DNA of 50,456 nt, from assembly GCF_019654915.1 (NCBI RefSeq), contig NZ_BPET01000043.1, forward strand, positions 1-50,456, written 5' to 3'. The translations under genes were made by a program, and so were the position numbers. The notes beneath the pieces are model-generated. The model made no database searches and was not told the origin of the DNA. It saw only the letters and a program-made list of their open reading frames with translations. The first letter of the stretch is position 1. Each line of letters opens with the position of its first letter. Origin of the DNA: Shewanella sp. MBTL60-007. Lineage in GTDB: Bacteria > Pseudomonadota > Gammaproteobacteria > Enterobacterales > Shewanellaceae. This document shows, piece after piece, positions 32,857 through 41,146 of this stretch.

Positions 32857-33291
32857 ATGCAAACTCGTAATAAACAAAAAGGTTTTACCCTTTTAGAAGT
32901 GATGGTGGTTATCGTTATTTTAGGTATTTTGGCCTCTATGGTTGTACCTAACTTGATGGGTAACAAAGATAAAGCCGACCAACAGAAAGCGGTTTCAGAT
33001 ATCGTTGCATTAGAAAATGCCTTGGACATGTATAAGTTGGATAACAGTGTTTACCCAACGACAGAGCAAGGACTGGAAGCCTTAGTACAAAAGCCAACGA
33101 TCTCTCCTGAGCCACGTAACTATCGTGCAGATGGTTATGTTAAACGTTTACCACAGGACCCTTGGCGTAACGATTACCTGCTATTGAGCCCTGGTGAAAA
33201 CGGTAAATTAGATATCTTTAGTGCAGGTCCTGATGGTCAGCCAGGTACTGAAGATGATATTGGCAACTGGAATCTACAGAACTTCCAATAA
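32857..33291 (+). CDS. gspG: Type II secretion major pseudopilin GspG
   Basis: A 144-residue pseudopilin forming the main shaft of the pseudopilus. The prepilin peptidase site is G|FTLLEV after a basic leader MQTRNKQKG, followed by the hydrophobic helix 'VMVVIVILGILASMVVPNLMG'-like block (about 16-36). 'GYVKRLPQDPWRNDYLLLSPGE' (in two halves) and the calcium-loop 'SAGPDGQPGTEDDIGNW' are the GspG C-terminal signature. AAGGA precedes the ATG. It is the only gene of the F-N part of the cluster with a sizeable upstream gap (65 bp), as befits the subunit needed in largest amount. Confidence 0.97.
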   Translation: MQTRNKQKGFTLLEVMVVIVILGILASMVVPNLMGNKDKADQQKAVSDIVALENALDMYKLDNSVYPTTEQGLEALVQKPTISPEPRNYRADGYVKRLPQDPWRNDYLLLSPGENGKLDIFSAGPDGQPGTEDDIGNWNLQNFQ

Positions 33292-33292
33292 G

Positions 33293-33886
33293 ATGATCTT
33301 GCCGCGAGTTAAGTTAGCGCGCCAAACGGGCTTCACCTTAATGGAGGTGTTGCTCGTTGTTTTGCTTATGGGGCTAGCTGCAACAGCTGTCACTTTAGGC
33401 ATGGGTGGGGCCAGCAAAGAGAAGGCGCTTGAGCGAACTGCGCAGCAATTTATGATGGCTACGGAAATGGTGCTTGATGAAACGGTCTTGAGCGGCCATT
33501 TCGTTGGCATTGTTATAGAAGATACCAGCTATAAATTTGTTTATTACGATGAAGGAAAATGGAAGCCTTTAGAGCAAGACAGATTGCTGGCCGAGCGTCA
33601 GATGGAACCCGGGGTCGAGATGGTATTGGTACTCGATGGCCTACCACTAGTGCAAGAAGATGAAGAGCAAGATTCCTGGTTCGATGAGCCGCTAATTGAA
33701 AAATCTGCGGATGAAAAAAAGAAATTCCCCGAGCCACAGATCATGTTGTTTCCTAGCGGTGAAATGAGTGCGTTTGAACTCTCTTTTGTTAGTAAAGATG
33801 AGATGCAGCAAGATATCGAAGTTGTTGTCTTTGGTGATGCTTTAGGGCGCTTAAGAATGGGCTTTGAAGATGAAGTGGTTCTATGA
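33293..33886 (+). CDS. gspH: Type II secretion minor pseudopilin GspH
   Basis: A 197-residue minor pseudopilin of the pseudopilus tip. The cleavage site G|FTLMEV follows a basic leader MILPRVKLARQTG, then comes the hydrophobic helix. The C-terminal domain shows 'LFPSGEMSAFELSF' and 'FGDALGRLRMGFED', usual for GspH. The longest frame starts 24 codons upstream inside gspG; the ATG at 33293, one base after the gspG stop, fits the leader length of the family. It overlaps gspI by four bases. Confidence 0.93.
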   Translation: MILPRVKLARQTGFTLMEVLLVVLLMGLAATAVTLGMGGASKEKALERTAQQFMMATEMVLDETVLSGHFVGIVIEDTSYKFVYYDEGKWKPLEQDRLLAERQMEPGVEMVLVLDGLPLVQEDEEQDSWFDEPLIEKSADEKKKFPEPQIMLFPSGEMSAFELSFVSKDEMQQDIEVVVFGDALGRLRMGFEDEVVL

Positions 33887-34260
33887 CTAGGCCTCGTAAG
33901 CAAAGCGGCATGACCTTGTTGGAAGTGATTGTAGCCCTAGCGGTATTTTCTATCGCGGCTGTGTCAATCACTAAGAGCCTAGGTGAGCAGATCGCCAACA
34001 TGCCGATTCTAGAAGAGCGCACCATGGCGCAGTGGGTGGCTCATAACCAGATGGTCGATGCCCGTTTAGAACCTAAATTTCCAGAACTTGGCCGTAAAGA
34101 TGGGCAAGTAGAGCTAGCCAATAAAGATTGGTATTGGCGCAAAGAGGTCATTAAGACCACCGATGATAATTTTAGAATGATCCGCATTAGTATCAGTGAT
34201 GATGAGCGATTTTCTCGCGTTATCGCCGAAGTGAGCAGCTATGTTCTCAAAGCAGACTAA
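33883..34260 (+). CDS. gspI: Type II secretion minor pseudopilin GspI
   Basis: A 125-residue minor pseudopilin that nucleates the GspI-J-K tip complex. The leader MTRPRKQSG is followed by the site G|MTLLEVIVALAVFSIAA, Met at +1 and Glu at +5. 'ERTMAQWVAHNQMVDARL' is the typical GspI block after the helix. It overlaps gspH by four bases and gspJ by twenty. Confidence 0.95.
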   Translation: MTRPRKQSGMTLLEVIVALAVFSIAAVSITKSLGEQIANMPILEERTMAQWVAHNQMVDARLEPKFPELGRKDGQVELANKDWYWRKEVIKTTDDNFRMIRISISDDERFSRVIAEVSSYVLKAD

Positions 34261-34999
34261 AGCACTGCGGGGTTTTACCCTGCTAGAGATGCTGATCGCC
34301 ATTGCCATTTTCGCGATGCTAGGCTTGGCAGCCAATACCGTGCTGAGTACCGTGATGAAAAACGATACCAGCACTCGAGACTTTGCCGCCAAACTCAAGG
34401 CGATGCAGCAAGGTTTTGGTGTTATCGAGCGTGACTTGAATCAGATGGTTGCGCGCACGCCAAGATTGTTAGAGGGTGGAAGAGGGACCACGGTCTTTCA
34501 GACAGGCAGTAATATGCTCGACTCGGAATCTGAGTCGTTAGTCTTTTTTCGTTTAGGCTGGCTCAACCCCGATGGTTTACTACCAAGAGGTAGCTTACAG
34601 TCGGTGGCTTATGTGGTGATGGAAGGGCAGTTGCAGCGTTGGTATTACCCCTATCCAGAGCCTGAGATTGGCGCCGAGCCGATTAAGACGGTGATCATGG
34701 ATAAAGTGATCTCTGTCGAGTACGCGTTTTTCACCGATGACAAGTGGGAGCGTAAAACTGACGCCACCAAATTGCCTAAGGCGATCGCCATTGAAATTGA
34801 ATTTGAAGATATTGGTAAAGTGCAGCGTAAGTTCTTAGTGCCGACAGGCGCCCTTGCTGGTAGCAATGATGACAGCAACAATGGCGGCAATAACAGTGGT
34901 GGCAATAATAATGGTGGTAACAACGGCGGCAATAACAATAACGGAAATAATAGCGGAAGCAATAATGGCGGTAATAATGGCAACGAGAAAGGTGAATAG
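34241..34999 (+). CDS. gspJ: Type II secretion minor pseudopilin GspJ with Asn/Gly-rich tail
   Basis: A 252-residue minor pseudopilin. The site G|FTLLEM follows MFSKQTKALRG, and the GspJ blocks 'FGVIERDLNQMVARTPR' and 'LVFFRLGWLNPDGLLPRGSLQ' (in halves near 90-118) are clear. The family domain ends at about residue 204 ('QRKFLVPTGAL'). Residues about 207-252 are a low-complexity tail almost purely of Asn and Gly with a few Ser, ending NEKGE, coded at 34861-34996 by AAT/AAC and GGN codons. GspJ proteins are usually near 200 residues, so the tail is an addition. It overlaps gspI by 20 bases and ends two bases before gspK. Confidence 0.94.
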   Translation: MFSKQTKALRGFTLLEMLIAIAIFAMLGLAANTVLSTVMKNDTSTRDFAAKLKAMQQGFGVIERDLNQMVARTPRLLEGGRGTTVFQTGSNMLDSESESLVFFRLGWLNPDGLLPRGSLQSVAYVVMEGQLQRWYYPYPEPEIGAEPIKTVIMDKVISVEYAFFTDDKWERKTDATKLPKAIAIEIEFEDIGKVQRKFLVPTGALAGSNDDSNNGGNNSGGNNNGGNNGGNNNNGNNSGSNNGGNNGNEKGE

Positions 35000-35001
35000 A
35001 G

Positions 35002-35982
35002 ATGCCTTCTAAGCAACGTGGTGTCGCCCTTATCGTCGTATTATTAATTGTGGCTATGGTAGCGATTATTGCCACCAATATAACGTCGCGTAACCAGCTG
35101 TCGGTTAGGCGCACCTTAAATATGGCGCAGTATGATCAGGCTTTTTGGTATGGGATTTCTGCCGAAGAGATTGCTAAAAAAGTACTGAAGCAAGACTTAG
35201 AAGACTCAGATACTGTGCACCTGCAGCAATATTGGGCGCAGGCCGATGTGGTATTTCCCGCTGAAAAGGGCGAGATTGCCGGTAAAATTAGCGATATGCG
35301 CGCGTGTTTTAACGTGAACTCGTTATCGGCGCCTAGTGAAAAAGTTGAGAATGGTCAGCCTAAGATGCCTTTGCCGGCGGTGCAATTTAAAGGGCTGCTA
35401 GTTGCATTAGGCATGGATGAGTTTGCTGCTGAACGATTGGCGCAAACGGCAAAAGATTATATCGATGAAGATCAGACTGCTGGGCCCTATGGCGCTGAAG
35501 ATGCAGAATATGAGTCACGTAATGTGCCTTATCGCGCCGCAAATACATTGATGAGTCATAAGAGTGAGCTACGTGCTGTGATGGGCTTTACTCAAGATAT
35601 TTACTTAAAGCTGGCGCCATATGTGTGTGCAATACCAGGCAACACCACTCAAGTATTAAACGTCAATACGGTACCTGTGGAGCAGGCGGCGTTAATTGCT
35701 GGTATGTTTGATAATAAGATTTCGGTGGGTGAGGCTGAAAGCATCATCAATCAACGCCCACTAGACGGTTATGACAAGATAGAAGAGTTTTGGGAAAACT
35801 CCTCCATCGCTTCATTAGCCAGTGATGCCAAGCTTAAGTCGAGCTTTGGCCTTACGAGTAAATATTTTTTACTCGAGGCTGGGGCAAAAGTCGATACCGC
35901 AGTATTTAGATTAGAAAGCGTGCTTTATGGCGATAGTAACAAATTAGAAGTGTTATCCCGCCAATTTGGTGGGCAAAAATAA
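35002..35982 (+). CDS. gspK: Type II secretion minor pseudopilin GspK
   Basis: A 326-residue large minor pseudopilin that caps the pseudopilus. The leader MPSKQRG is followed by 'VALIVVLLIVAMVAII'; as normal for GspK, Glu at +5 is absent, which fits a terminal subunit. The alpha domain includes 'MRACFNVNSL', 'AKDYIDEDQTAGPYGAEDAEYESR' (in halves) and 'VPYRAANTLMSHKSELRAV', and the C-terminal strand 'YFLLEAGAKVDTAVFRLESVL' follows. Its stop lies 46 bp before the chosen gspL start. Confidence 0.95.
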   Translation: MPSKQRGVALIVVLLIVAMVAIIATNITSRNQLSVRRTLNMAQYDQAFWYGISAEEIAKKVLKQDLEDSDTVHLQQYWAQADVVFPAEKGEIAGKISDMRACFNVNSLSAPSEKVENGQPKMPLPAVQFKGLLVALGMDEFAAERLAQTAKDYIDEDQTAGPYGAEDAEYESRNVPYRAANTLMSHKSELRAVMGFTQDIYLKLAPYVCAIPGNTTQVLNVNTVPVEQAALIAGMFDNKISVGEAESIINQRPLDGYDKIEEFWENSSIASLASDAKLKSSFGLTSKYFLLEAGAKVDTAVFRLESVLYGDSNKLEVLSRQFGGQK

Positions 35983-36028
35983 CAACGGTCCTTTAAACGA
36001 GCTTAAAGAGACTTGTGGAGACAGATCA

Positions 36029-37219
36029 GTGAGTGAAAGACTATTCATCCGCTTAGGGCAAACCGCCGAGCAACCCTGCTCTTGGCTGGTTTGGTCTGAG
36101 CAGGAACAAGAAATTATAGGTTCTGGTGAGCTTAGCGACGCCAGTGCTCTATCGACTCTTACTGAAAGAGCGGGTAATCGCGCGGTTGATATACTAGTAC
36201 CCGCTTCAAGCATTACGTTAACCCAAGTAGAGCTACCAGAGAAGAGTCAGCGCCAAGCGGTTAAAGCATTGCCATTTATGCTGGAAGAGAACCTTGCCCA
36301 AAATGTGGATGAATTGCATTTTGTCACAGGTCCCCGCAGTGGTGACTTGCTCAGTATTGCTGTGGTTGCTCATGAGCAGATGCAGGCGTGGATCGAATGG
36401 CTTTCTGATGCAGGGCTGAAGGCAAAGTCTATCGTACCAGATTGTTTAGCGCTGCCTTTGGCTGAATGTGACTGGGCTGCGATGAGTTTTGGCAAAGAGA
36501 TCTTGTTACGTACTGGTGAAGGAAGCGGTGTGAGCTTAAGCCAGAGTTGGCTAGATGTCGCTTTACCGCAGTTGATTGGCAATGAAGATGCAGCAACGAC
36601 AGTGGCGGGTTATACCGAGCTGCAACTTGCTGGTACTGAAGTCAAAGTACAGCCGCTTGACCTGCCAATGTTAGTGTTGGCTAAAGGCGTGTTGAATGCA
36701 CCTATGAATTTGCTTTCTGGTATTTATAAACCGAAGAAAGAGTATGGTAAGCATCTAACCCTGTGGCGTAACGCCGCTATCGCATTTGCAGTCGTTATCG
36801 TCTTAGCACTGGTAAATAAGGGGCTCAATATTCATCAGATGAATAGCGAGGCTGATCAGTTAAAGGCCCAGAGTGAACAGATCTATAAGCAAGTGGTACC
36901 TGGCAGCTCACGAGTGGTGAACCTGCGCTCTCAGATGGAAAGTTATGTTCGCACACTTCAAGGTGGCGGCAGTGGCAGTGAATTTTTTGTCATGCTTAGT
37001 GGTATGCAAGAAGCTTTTGCTCAAGTGCCAGAACTTAAGCCGACTACGTTACGTTTTGATAGCAACCGTAATGAAATTCGTATGCAGGTAACGGCCAAAA
37101 ATTATGAACAAATTGAGAAGTTCAAAGAGATCATTTCGCGCTCTTACAAGCTTGATGGTGGTGCCATGAACAGCGGTGAATCTCAAGTCACCAGCACCTT
37201 AACCATAAGGAGCAAATAA
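36029..37219 (+). CDS. gspL: Type II secretion inner-membrane protein GspL
   Basis: A 396-residue bitopic protein that holds the ATPase GspE at the membrane. The cytoplasmic actin-like domain begins 'SERLFIRLGQTAEQPCSWLVW' (in part), a membrane helix lies near 246-265, and a periplasmic ferredoxin-like domain ends the protein. A frame from an ATG at 35966 overlaps gspK, but GGAG stands eight bases before the GTG at 36029 and relatives begin MSERLFIRLG, so GTG is preferred. It ends one base before gspM, whose ribosome binding site lies in the gspL 3' end. Confidence 0.92.
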   Translation: MSERLFIRLGQTAEQPCSWLVWSEQEQEIIGSGELSDASALSTLTERAGNRAVDILVPASSITLTQVELPEKSQRQAVKALPFMLEENLAQNVDELHFVTGPRSGDLLSIAVVAHEQMQAWIEWLSDAGLKAKSIVPDCLALPLAECDWAAMSFGKEILLRTGEGSGVSLSQSWLDVALPQLIGNEDAATTVAGYTELQLAGTEVKVQPLDLPMLVLAKGVLNAPMNLLSGIYKPKKEYGKHLTLWRNAAIAFAVVIVLALVNKGLNIHQMNSEADQLKAQSEQIYKQVVPGSSRVVNLRSQMESYVRTLQGGGSGSEFFVMLSGMQEAFAQVPELKPTTLRFDSNRNEIRMQVTAKNYEQIEKFKEIISRSYKLDGGAMNSGESQVTSTLTIRSK

Positions 37220-37220
37220 G

Positions 37221-37697
37221 ATGGAAAACTTTAAAGCTTGGTGGAACGGACTGGTTCTTCGCGAACAACAGATGGTTGCCGCCTGTGGTGTGGTATTAGT
37301 CATAGGTATCTTGTATTGGGGGATCTGGACGCCCATCGCTAATGCTGAAGACGAGGCGAAACGTAACCTCGATGGCCAACAAAGCACCTTGAACTATGTT
37401 AAACAGACCGCTAACCGTATTGCAGGACTTAAGCAGAGCGGCGGTAGCAATGCTTTTAGAGGTAGTTTAAGTGCCGCTGTGAACCAAACCGCAGGCGCGT
37501 TCGGTTTGACGATTACCCGTATGCAGCCTCAAGGTAATAAGATCCAAGTTTGGATGGATGAAGTACCGTTTGATACCCTGTTGAACTACTTGAATGAATT
37601 GGTGCAAAACAAGGGGTTGTCATTAGAGAGTTTAGACTTAGCCGAGTCTGATACTCCTGGTTACGTTAATGTTCGTCGTATTCAGCTATCTAAATAA
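37221..37697 (+). CDS. gspM: Type II secretion inner-membrane protein GspM
   Basis: A 158-residue bitopic partner of GspL. The start 'MENFKAWWNGLVLREQQMVAA' (in two halves) and the helix at about 18-38 are typical, and the periplasmic domain ends 'PGYVNVRRIQLSK', a common GspM C-terminus. AGGAG lies ten bases before the ATG, within the gspL stop region. It is followed nine bases later by gspN. Confidence 0.94.
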   Translation: MENFKAWWNGLVLREQQMVAACGVVLVIGILYWGIWTPIANAEDEAKRNLDGQQSTLNYVKQTANRIAGLKQSGGSNAFRGSLSAAVNQTAGAFGLTITRMQPQGNKIQVWMDEVPFDTLLNYLNELVQNKGLSLESLDLAESDTPGYVNVRRIQLSK

Positions 37698-37706
37698 GGT
37701 GTTGTA

Positions 37707-38465
37707 GTGAAATTAGCAAAAAAGATAGCCCTTGGCTTTCTGGTTTATTTGATTTTTTTAGTGGTGTTATTTCCGGCCAGTGTTGCAGTTAAATTGGCGC
37801 CCATTCCGAAAAATATCAGCATCAGCGGTGTGAGTGGCACAATCTGGGCGGGCAGCATAGATATGTTGAGCGTGCAGCAGCGCCAAGTGGAGATGATAAG
37901 CTGGGATCTTAATGTTTGGTCATTACTGACGGGCACAGTTAAGGCCGATGTGGTTATAGGTAGCAGAGCCAGTGCGGTAAACGGTAAAGGAACCGTGGCC
38001 TATTCGTTAAGTGGATTAGACGTTAGCGGTTTAAGGTTTGAGGCGCCGAGTAGCTTCCTGTTAGGACGTACTAACTTACCTTTTAGAACTAAAGTTAATG
38101 GCGACTTAAGCGTATTGGTCGATAACTTTGAACAGGGCTTACCTTGGTGTGAACAGCTATCGGGTAAGCTATTCTTGAATCAAGTCAATGTCACTAACCA
38201 GTTTGGCAAATACCCGTTAGGTGATATCGCCCTAGGTCTAGCTTGTTTAGATGGCAAAGTTGAACTGACTACAGATGAAAAGCTTAATGCTTTAGGCCTC
38301 GATGGTAATATCGTATTAGCTGATAACAAGATGGTGCAAGTGAACGCGAAAATTCGTGAAGTGAACACTCAGCCAGATGATCTGAAGAAAGCACTGTCTT
38401 TCTTAGGCAAGAAAGACAGTCAAGGTTATTACCCGATAACCTATCAGGGGCGTTTGCCTATCTAG
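37707..38465 (+). CDS. gspN: Type II secretion protein GspN
   Basis: A 252-residue protein with one N-terminal membrane helix (about 7-27) and a beta-rich periplasmic part including 'ISGVSGTIWAGS' and 'SWDLNVWSLLTGTVKADVVIG' (in halves), typical of GspN. GspN occurs in only part of type II systems and its task is not firmly known. It starts at GTG with AAGGTG upstream and is the last gene of the operon, before a strong terminator. gspO (prepilin peptidase), gspS and gspAB are absent from this cluster. Confidence 0.92.
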   Translation: MKLAKKIALGFLVYLIFLVVLFPASVAVKLAPIPKNISISGVSGTIWAGSIDMLSVQQRQVEMISWDLNVWSLLTGTVKADVVIGSRASAVNGKGTVAYSLSGLDVSGLRFEAPSSFLLGRTNLPFRTKVNGDLSVLVDNFEQGLPWCEQLSGKLFLNQVNVTNQFGKYPLGDIALGLACLDGKVELTTDEKLNALGLDGNIVLADNKMVQVNAKIREVNTQPDDLKKALSFLGKKDSQGYYPITYQGRLPI

Positions 38466-38488
38466 TAGGTTCAGGTTATTCAATCAAG

Positions 38489-38513
38489 AAGGCGCTTAAT
38501 TAGCGCCTTTTTT
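38489..38513 (+). terminator. Terminator of the gsp operon
   Basis: AAGGCGCT (38489-38496) pairs with AGCGCCTT (38502-38509), followed by a T run. It lies between the convergent gspN and yrfG genes. Confidence 0.85.
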
Positions 38514-38522
38514 GTGTTATTA

Positions 38523-39188
38523 CTATGGGTTAATAAGCTCATCTAACAGGTGGTGATAATCTTCAATGGCTGGGAAGTCATCGAATATCTTGTTAGGTTT
38601 CTGGCTATCTGGATTAGCGATGCCTAACTGGTAGCCAACGCCTGCGAGTCTTGCAGCCTGAAGTATGGCTTCGTTATCATCTATAAATAGGCAGCGACTT
38701 GGGTCGAGTTTGAATTGCTGAAATAGATGCTGCCAAAAAAGCGGATGTTCTTTTGGGTAGCCAGTTTCGTGGCTGGAGATCATATGATCTAGGCCTAAGC
38801 TCAAGTCTGTGTGCTCCAGCTTCAGCGCAAGATTCTTAGGGTGGGCATTGGTGACTAAGATCCGCGATTTATTGGCCTCTTTTAGGGCATTAAGGAAAGG
38901 CATGCTGTCTTGGCGCAGCTGGATCCGCTCAACTAACTTGCGATGCAACGCCATAATATCTAGCCCCATCTGCTGCTGCCAGTAATCGAGACAATACCAG
39001 TCTAAGGTGCCCTCGACATTGGCATAACATTGTTCAACCCATTCGCTCGCTTCTTGCACCGATATAGCCCGCTCTTGGCTCAACTCCTGTGGGATAAGCT
39101 TTAACCAGAAGTGGTTGTCAAAATGCAGGTCGAGCAAGGTGCCGTCCATATCGAGTAGAACGGTATCAATTTCATTCCATGGAAACAT
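38523..39188 (-). CDS. yrfG: HAD-family GMP/IMP nucleotidase YrfG
   Basis: A 221-residue haloacid-dehalogenase-like hydrolase that dephosphorylates purine nucleotides such as GMP and IMP in E. coli. Motif I is 'LLDMDGTLLDL' (about 11-21) with both Asp residues, motif II 'ILVTNAHPK', motif III Lys in 'GYPKEHP' and motif IV 'CLFIDDNEAIL'. The gene is divergent from nudE, which hydrolyses other nucleotide compounds, the arrangement seen around E. coli nudE/yrfG as well. No regulatory site was recognised in the 87-bp gap. Confidence 0.9.
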   Translation of the reverse strand: MFPWNEIDTVLLDMDGTLLDLHFDNHFWLKLIPQELSQERAISVQEASEWVEQCYANVEGTLDWYCLDYWQQQMGLDIMALHRKLVERIQLRQDSMPFLNALKEANKSRILVTNAHPKNLALKLEHTDLSLGLDHMISSHETGYPKEHPLFWQHLFQQFKLDPSRCLFIDDNEAILQAARLAGVGYQLGIANPDSQKPNKIFDDFPAIEDYHHLLDELINP

Positions 39189-39275
39189 AGATTAGTGATC
39201 CTAGAAAAATCATGTTGTAGATTGGGAGAACAATAGTAAGATTATACTTGAATTGGCAGCCGTCCCGAGACCCGT

Positions 39276-39830
39276 ATGACGAAAAAGAATGACAAGCCTG
39301 AGATTTTGCACGCAGAAGTGGTTGCAACAAGCCGACTGTTTCAAATAGAGCAGGTGCACCTGAGGTTTTCTAATCAAGTCGAGCGTCATTATGAGCGCAT
39401 GAAGGGCAATAATCGGGGAGCGATAATGGTTGTGCCGGTTTTAAATCGAGAGCAGCTACTATTGGGCCGAGAGTATGCTGCAGGCACACATAGCTATGAG
39501 CTTGGCTTTCCTAAGGGATTGATCGATCCCGGCGAAGAGGCTCATGAGGCTGCTAATCGAGAGTTACAAGAAGAGATAGGTTTTGGGGCTAGAAAGTTGA
39601 CTCACTTGATGGAGTTAAGTTTAGCACCGGGCTATTTTGCTAGTAAGATGCAGATATTTTTAGCCGAAGATCTTTATGAGAGCCGCCTAGAAGGTGATGA
39701 GCCAGAGCCTATCGATTTGGTAACCTGGCCGTTAGCCAAATGGCAAGATCTGCTCGAAGAGGAAGATTTTTCCGAATCTCGTAGTGTAAGTGCTTTATTT
39801 TTAGCGTTAAAACATCTACAACTAAGTTAG
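39276..39830 (+). CDS. nudE: ADP compounds hydrolase NudE
   Basis: A 184-residue Nudix hydrolase that splits ADP-ribose, NADH and diadenosine polyphosphates to nucleoside monophosphates. The Nudix box is complete, with GLIDPGEEAHEAANRELQEE (about 87-106) followed by IGF. The N-terminal 'EILHAEVVATSRLFQIEQVHL' (in halves) is typical of NudE. It is the first gene of a cluster nudE-cysQ-GNAT-MFS; cysQ follows after 44 bp. Confidence 0.93.
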   Translation: MTKKNDKPEILHAEVVATSRLFQIEQVHLRFSNQVERHYERMKGNNRGAIMVVPVLNREQLLLGREYAAGTHSYELGFPKGLIDPGEEAHEAANRELQEEIGFGARKLTHLMELSLAPGYFASKMQIFLAEDLYESRLEGDEPEPIDLVTWPLAKWQDLLEEEDFSESRSVSALFLALKHLQLS

Positions 39831-39874
39831 TCATAGTCGACGCAGGTCATGGGTATTAGGCTGTTGGAGTAGTT

Positions 39875-40687
39875 ATGAAGCCAGAGAGTTATGTAGATCA
39901 AGTCATTGAAATCGCCACGTTAGCGGGTAAGAAGATCCGTGAAATTTATCTGCAAGGTGATTTTGAGCGCGAGATTAAATCTGATAATACCCCTGTTACC
40001 TCTGCCGATCTTGCCGCCCATGAGGTCATTACCACAGCGTTAAAGGCATTGACGCCAGATATCCCGGTTCTGTCAGAAGAAGATGCCGAGATCCCTTTTT
40101 CTGAGCGTTGTGATTGGCAACGTTATTGGTTAGTCGATCCGCTCGATGGCACTGGCGAATTTATTGCGGGTAGTGGTGATTTCTCGGTCATTATTGCCTT
40201 AGTTGAGCATAACCGTCCCATTCTTGGTGTGGTATATGCGCCAATGACAGAGGTCTGTTACTACGGTATCGCTGGTTTAGGCTCTTATAAGCGCAAAGAC
40301 GGTGCAGAAGTGCGTATTTGCAGTAAACAGCTAACGAGCGAGACCTCGGATTCACTGCGCTTAGCGGTAAGTCGTCGTCAAGATCCCCAGTCTGTGATTA
40401 AACTCTTTAATCAGAGTAAGCACTGTGAATTAGTGGTGCTCGGTGGTGCCGCACTTAAGAGCTGCCTGATTGCCGAAGGACGGGCCGATTGCTATGTGCG
40501 TATTGGCCCTACCGGTGAGTGGGATACTGGCGCAGCGCAGATCATCGTTGAGGAAGCGGGCGGGCAGATCATGGATCTTAACCTGCAACCACTGAGCTAC
40601 AATGAACGCGAAAGCCTAGAGAACCCGAACTTTATTGTGGTTGGATCGCCAGCTCTTGAGTGGGATCAAATTTTAGTTAATGAATGA
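39875..40687 (+). CDS. cysQ: 3'(2'),5'-bisphosphate nucleotidase CysQ
   Basis: A 270-residue enzyme of the inositol-monophosphatase superfamily that removes the 3'-phosphate of PAP, the by-product of sulfate activation, in the cytoplasm at the inner membrane. Metal-binding motifs are 'LSEEDAE' (about 69-75), 'WLVDPLDGTGEFI' and 'EWDTGAAQIIVEEAGG'. It overlaps the following acetyltransferase gene by eight bases. E. coli CysQ is 246 residues; the extra length is at the C-terminus. Confidence 0.93.
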   Translation: MKPESYVDQVIEIATLAGKKIREIYLQGDFEREIKSDNTPVTSADLAAHEVITTALKALTPDIPVLSEEDAEIPFSERCDWQRYWLVDPLDGTGEFIAGSGDFSVIIALVEHNRPILGVVYAPMTEVCYYGIAGLGSYKRKDGAEVRICSKQLTSETSDSLRLAVSRRQDPQSVIKLFNQSKHCELVVLGGAALKSCLIAEGRADCYVRIGPTGEWDTGAAQIIVEEAGGQIMDLNLQPLSYNERESLENPNFIVVGSPALEWDQILVNE

Positions 40688-41141
40688 TTTAATTGAGTTA
40701 AGTGTTGCTACAAAGCAAGACTTAAAAGCGGTCGACGCGCTCGAACAGCAATGTTTCGCTGGACATTGCTACCCTGATTTTTTCTTTCGACAGGCATTAG
40801 ACTGTTGGCCCGATAGTTTTTTGGTGGCTAAAGATGGTGACGCTAAGGTTATCGGTTATCTACTGGCATCCAATAGTGCTAAAGCTGATATCGCTTGGAT
40901 TTTGTCGATAGCAGTATCGGACAGTGCACGTGGCAAGGGCATTGGGACTAGGCTTATCTCGCAACTATTAGCCACACTTCCTCCAGAGGTTAATCAGATC
41001 AATCTGACTGTAGATCCTGACAATCCTGCTAAGGCGTTATATCTGCGTAGTGGTTTTACCGAGAATGGCTTCGAGGCCGATTACTTTGGTGAAGGTGAGC
41101 CTAGGCTGTTGATGAGTTATTTCAAACAGGAACACAACTAA
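40680..41141 (+). CDS. GNAT-family N-acetyltransferase (RimI-like)
   Basis: A 153-residue acetyl-CoA-dependent acetyltransferase. Motif A is 'ILSIAVSDSARGKGIGTRLIS' (in halves near 74-94), with the pantothenate-binding RGKGIG, and motif B is 'NPAKALYLRSGF' (about 118-129). The architecture is that of RimI, which acetylates the N-terminus of ribosomal protein S18, but the genuine rimI usually sits near holD or tsaB, so the substrate is uncertain. It overlaps cysQ and is followed five bases later by the MFS gene. Confidence 0.82.
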   Translation: MNDLIELSVATKQDLKAVDALEQQCFAGHCYPDFFFRQALDCWPDSFLVAKDGDAKVIGYLLASNSAKADIAWILSIAVSDSARGKGIGTRLISQLLATLPPEVNQINLTVDPDNPAKALYLRSGFTENGFEADYFGEGEPRLLMSYFKQEHN

Positions 41142-41146
41142 GGTCG

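Noticed and set aside
34651..35114. Long minus-strand frames opposite gspJ and gspK
   Set aside because: They are Leu/Pro- or His/Tyr/Cys-rich mirror translations of the Asn/Gly repeat.
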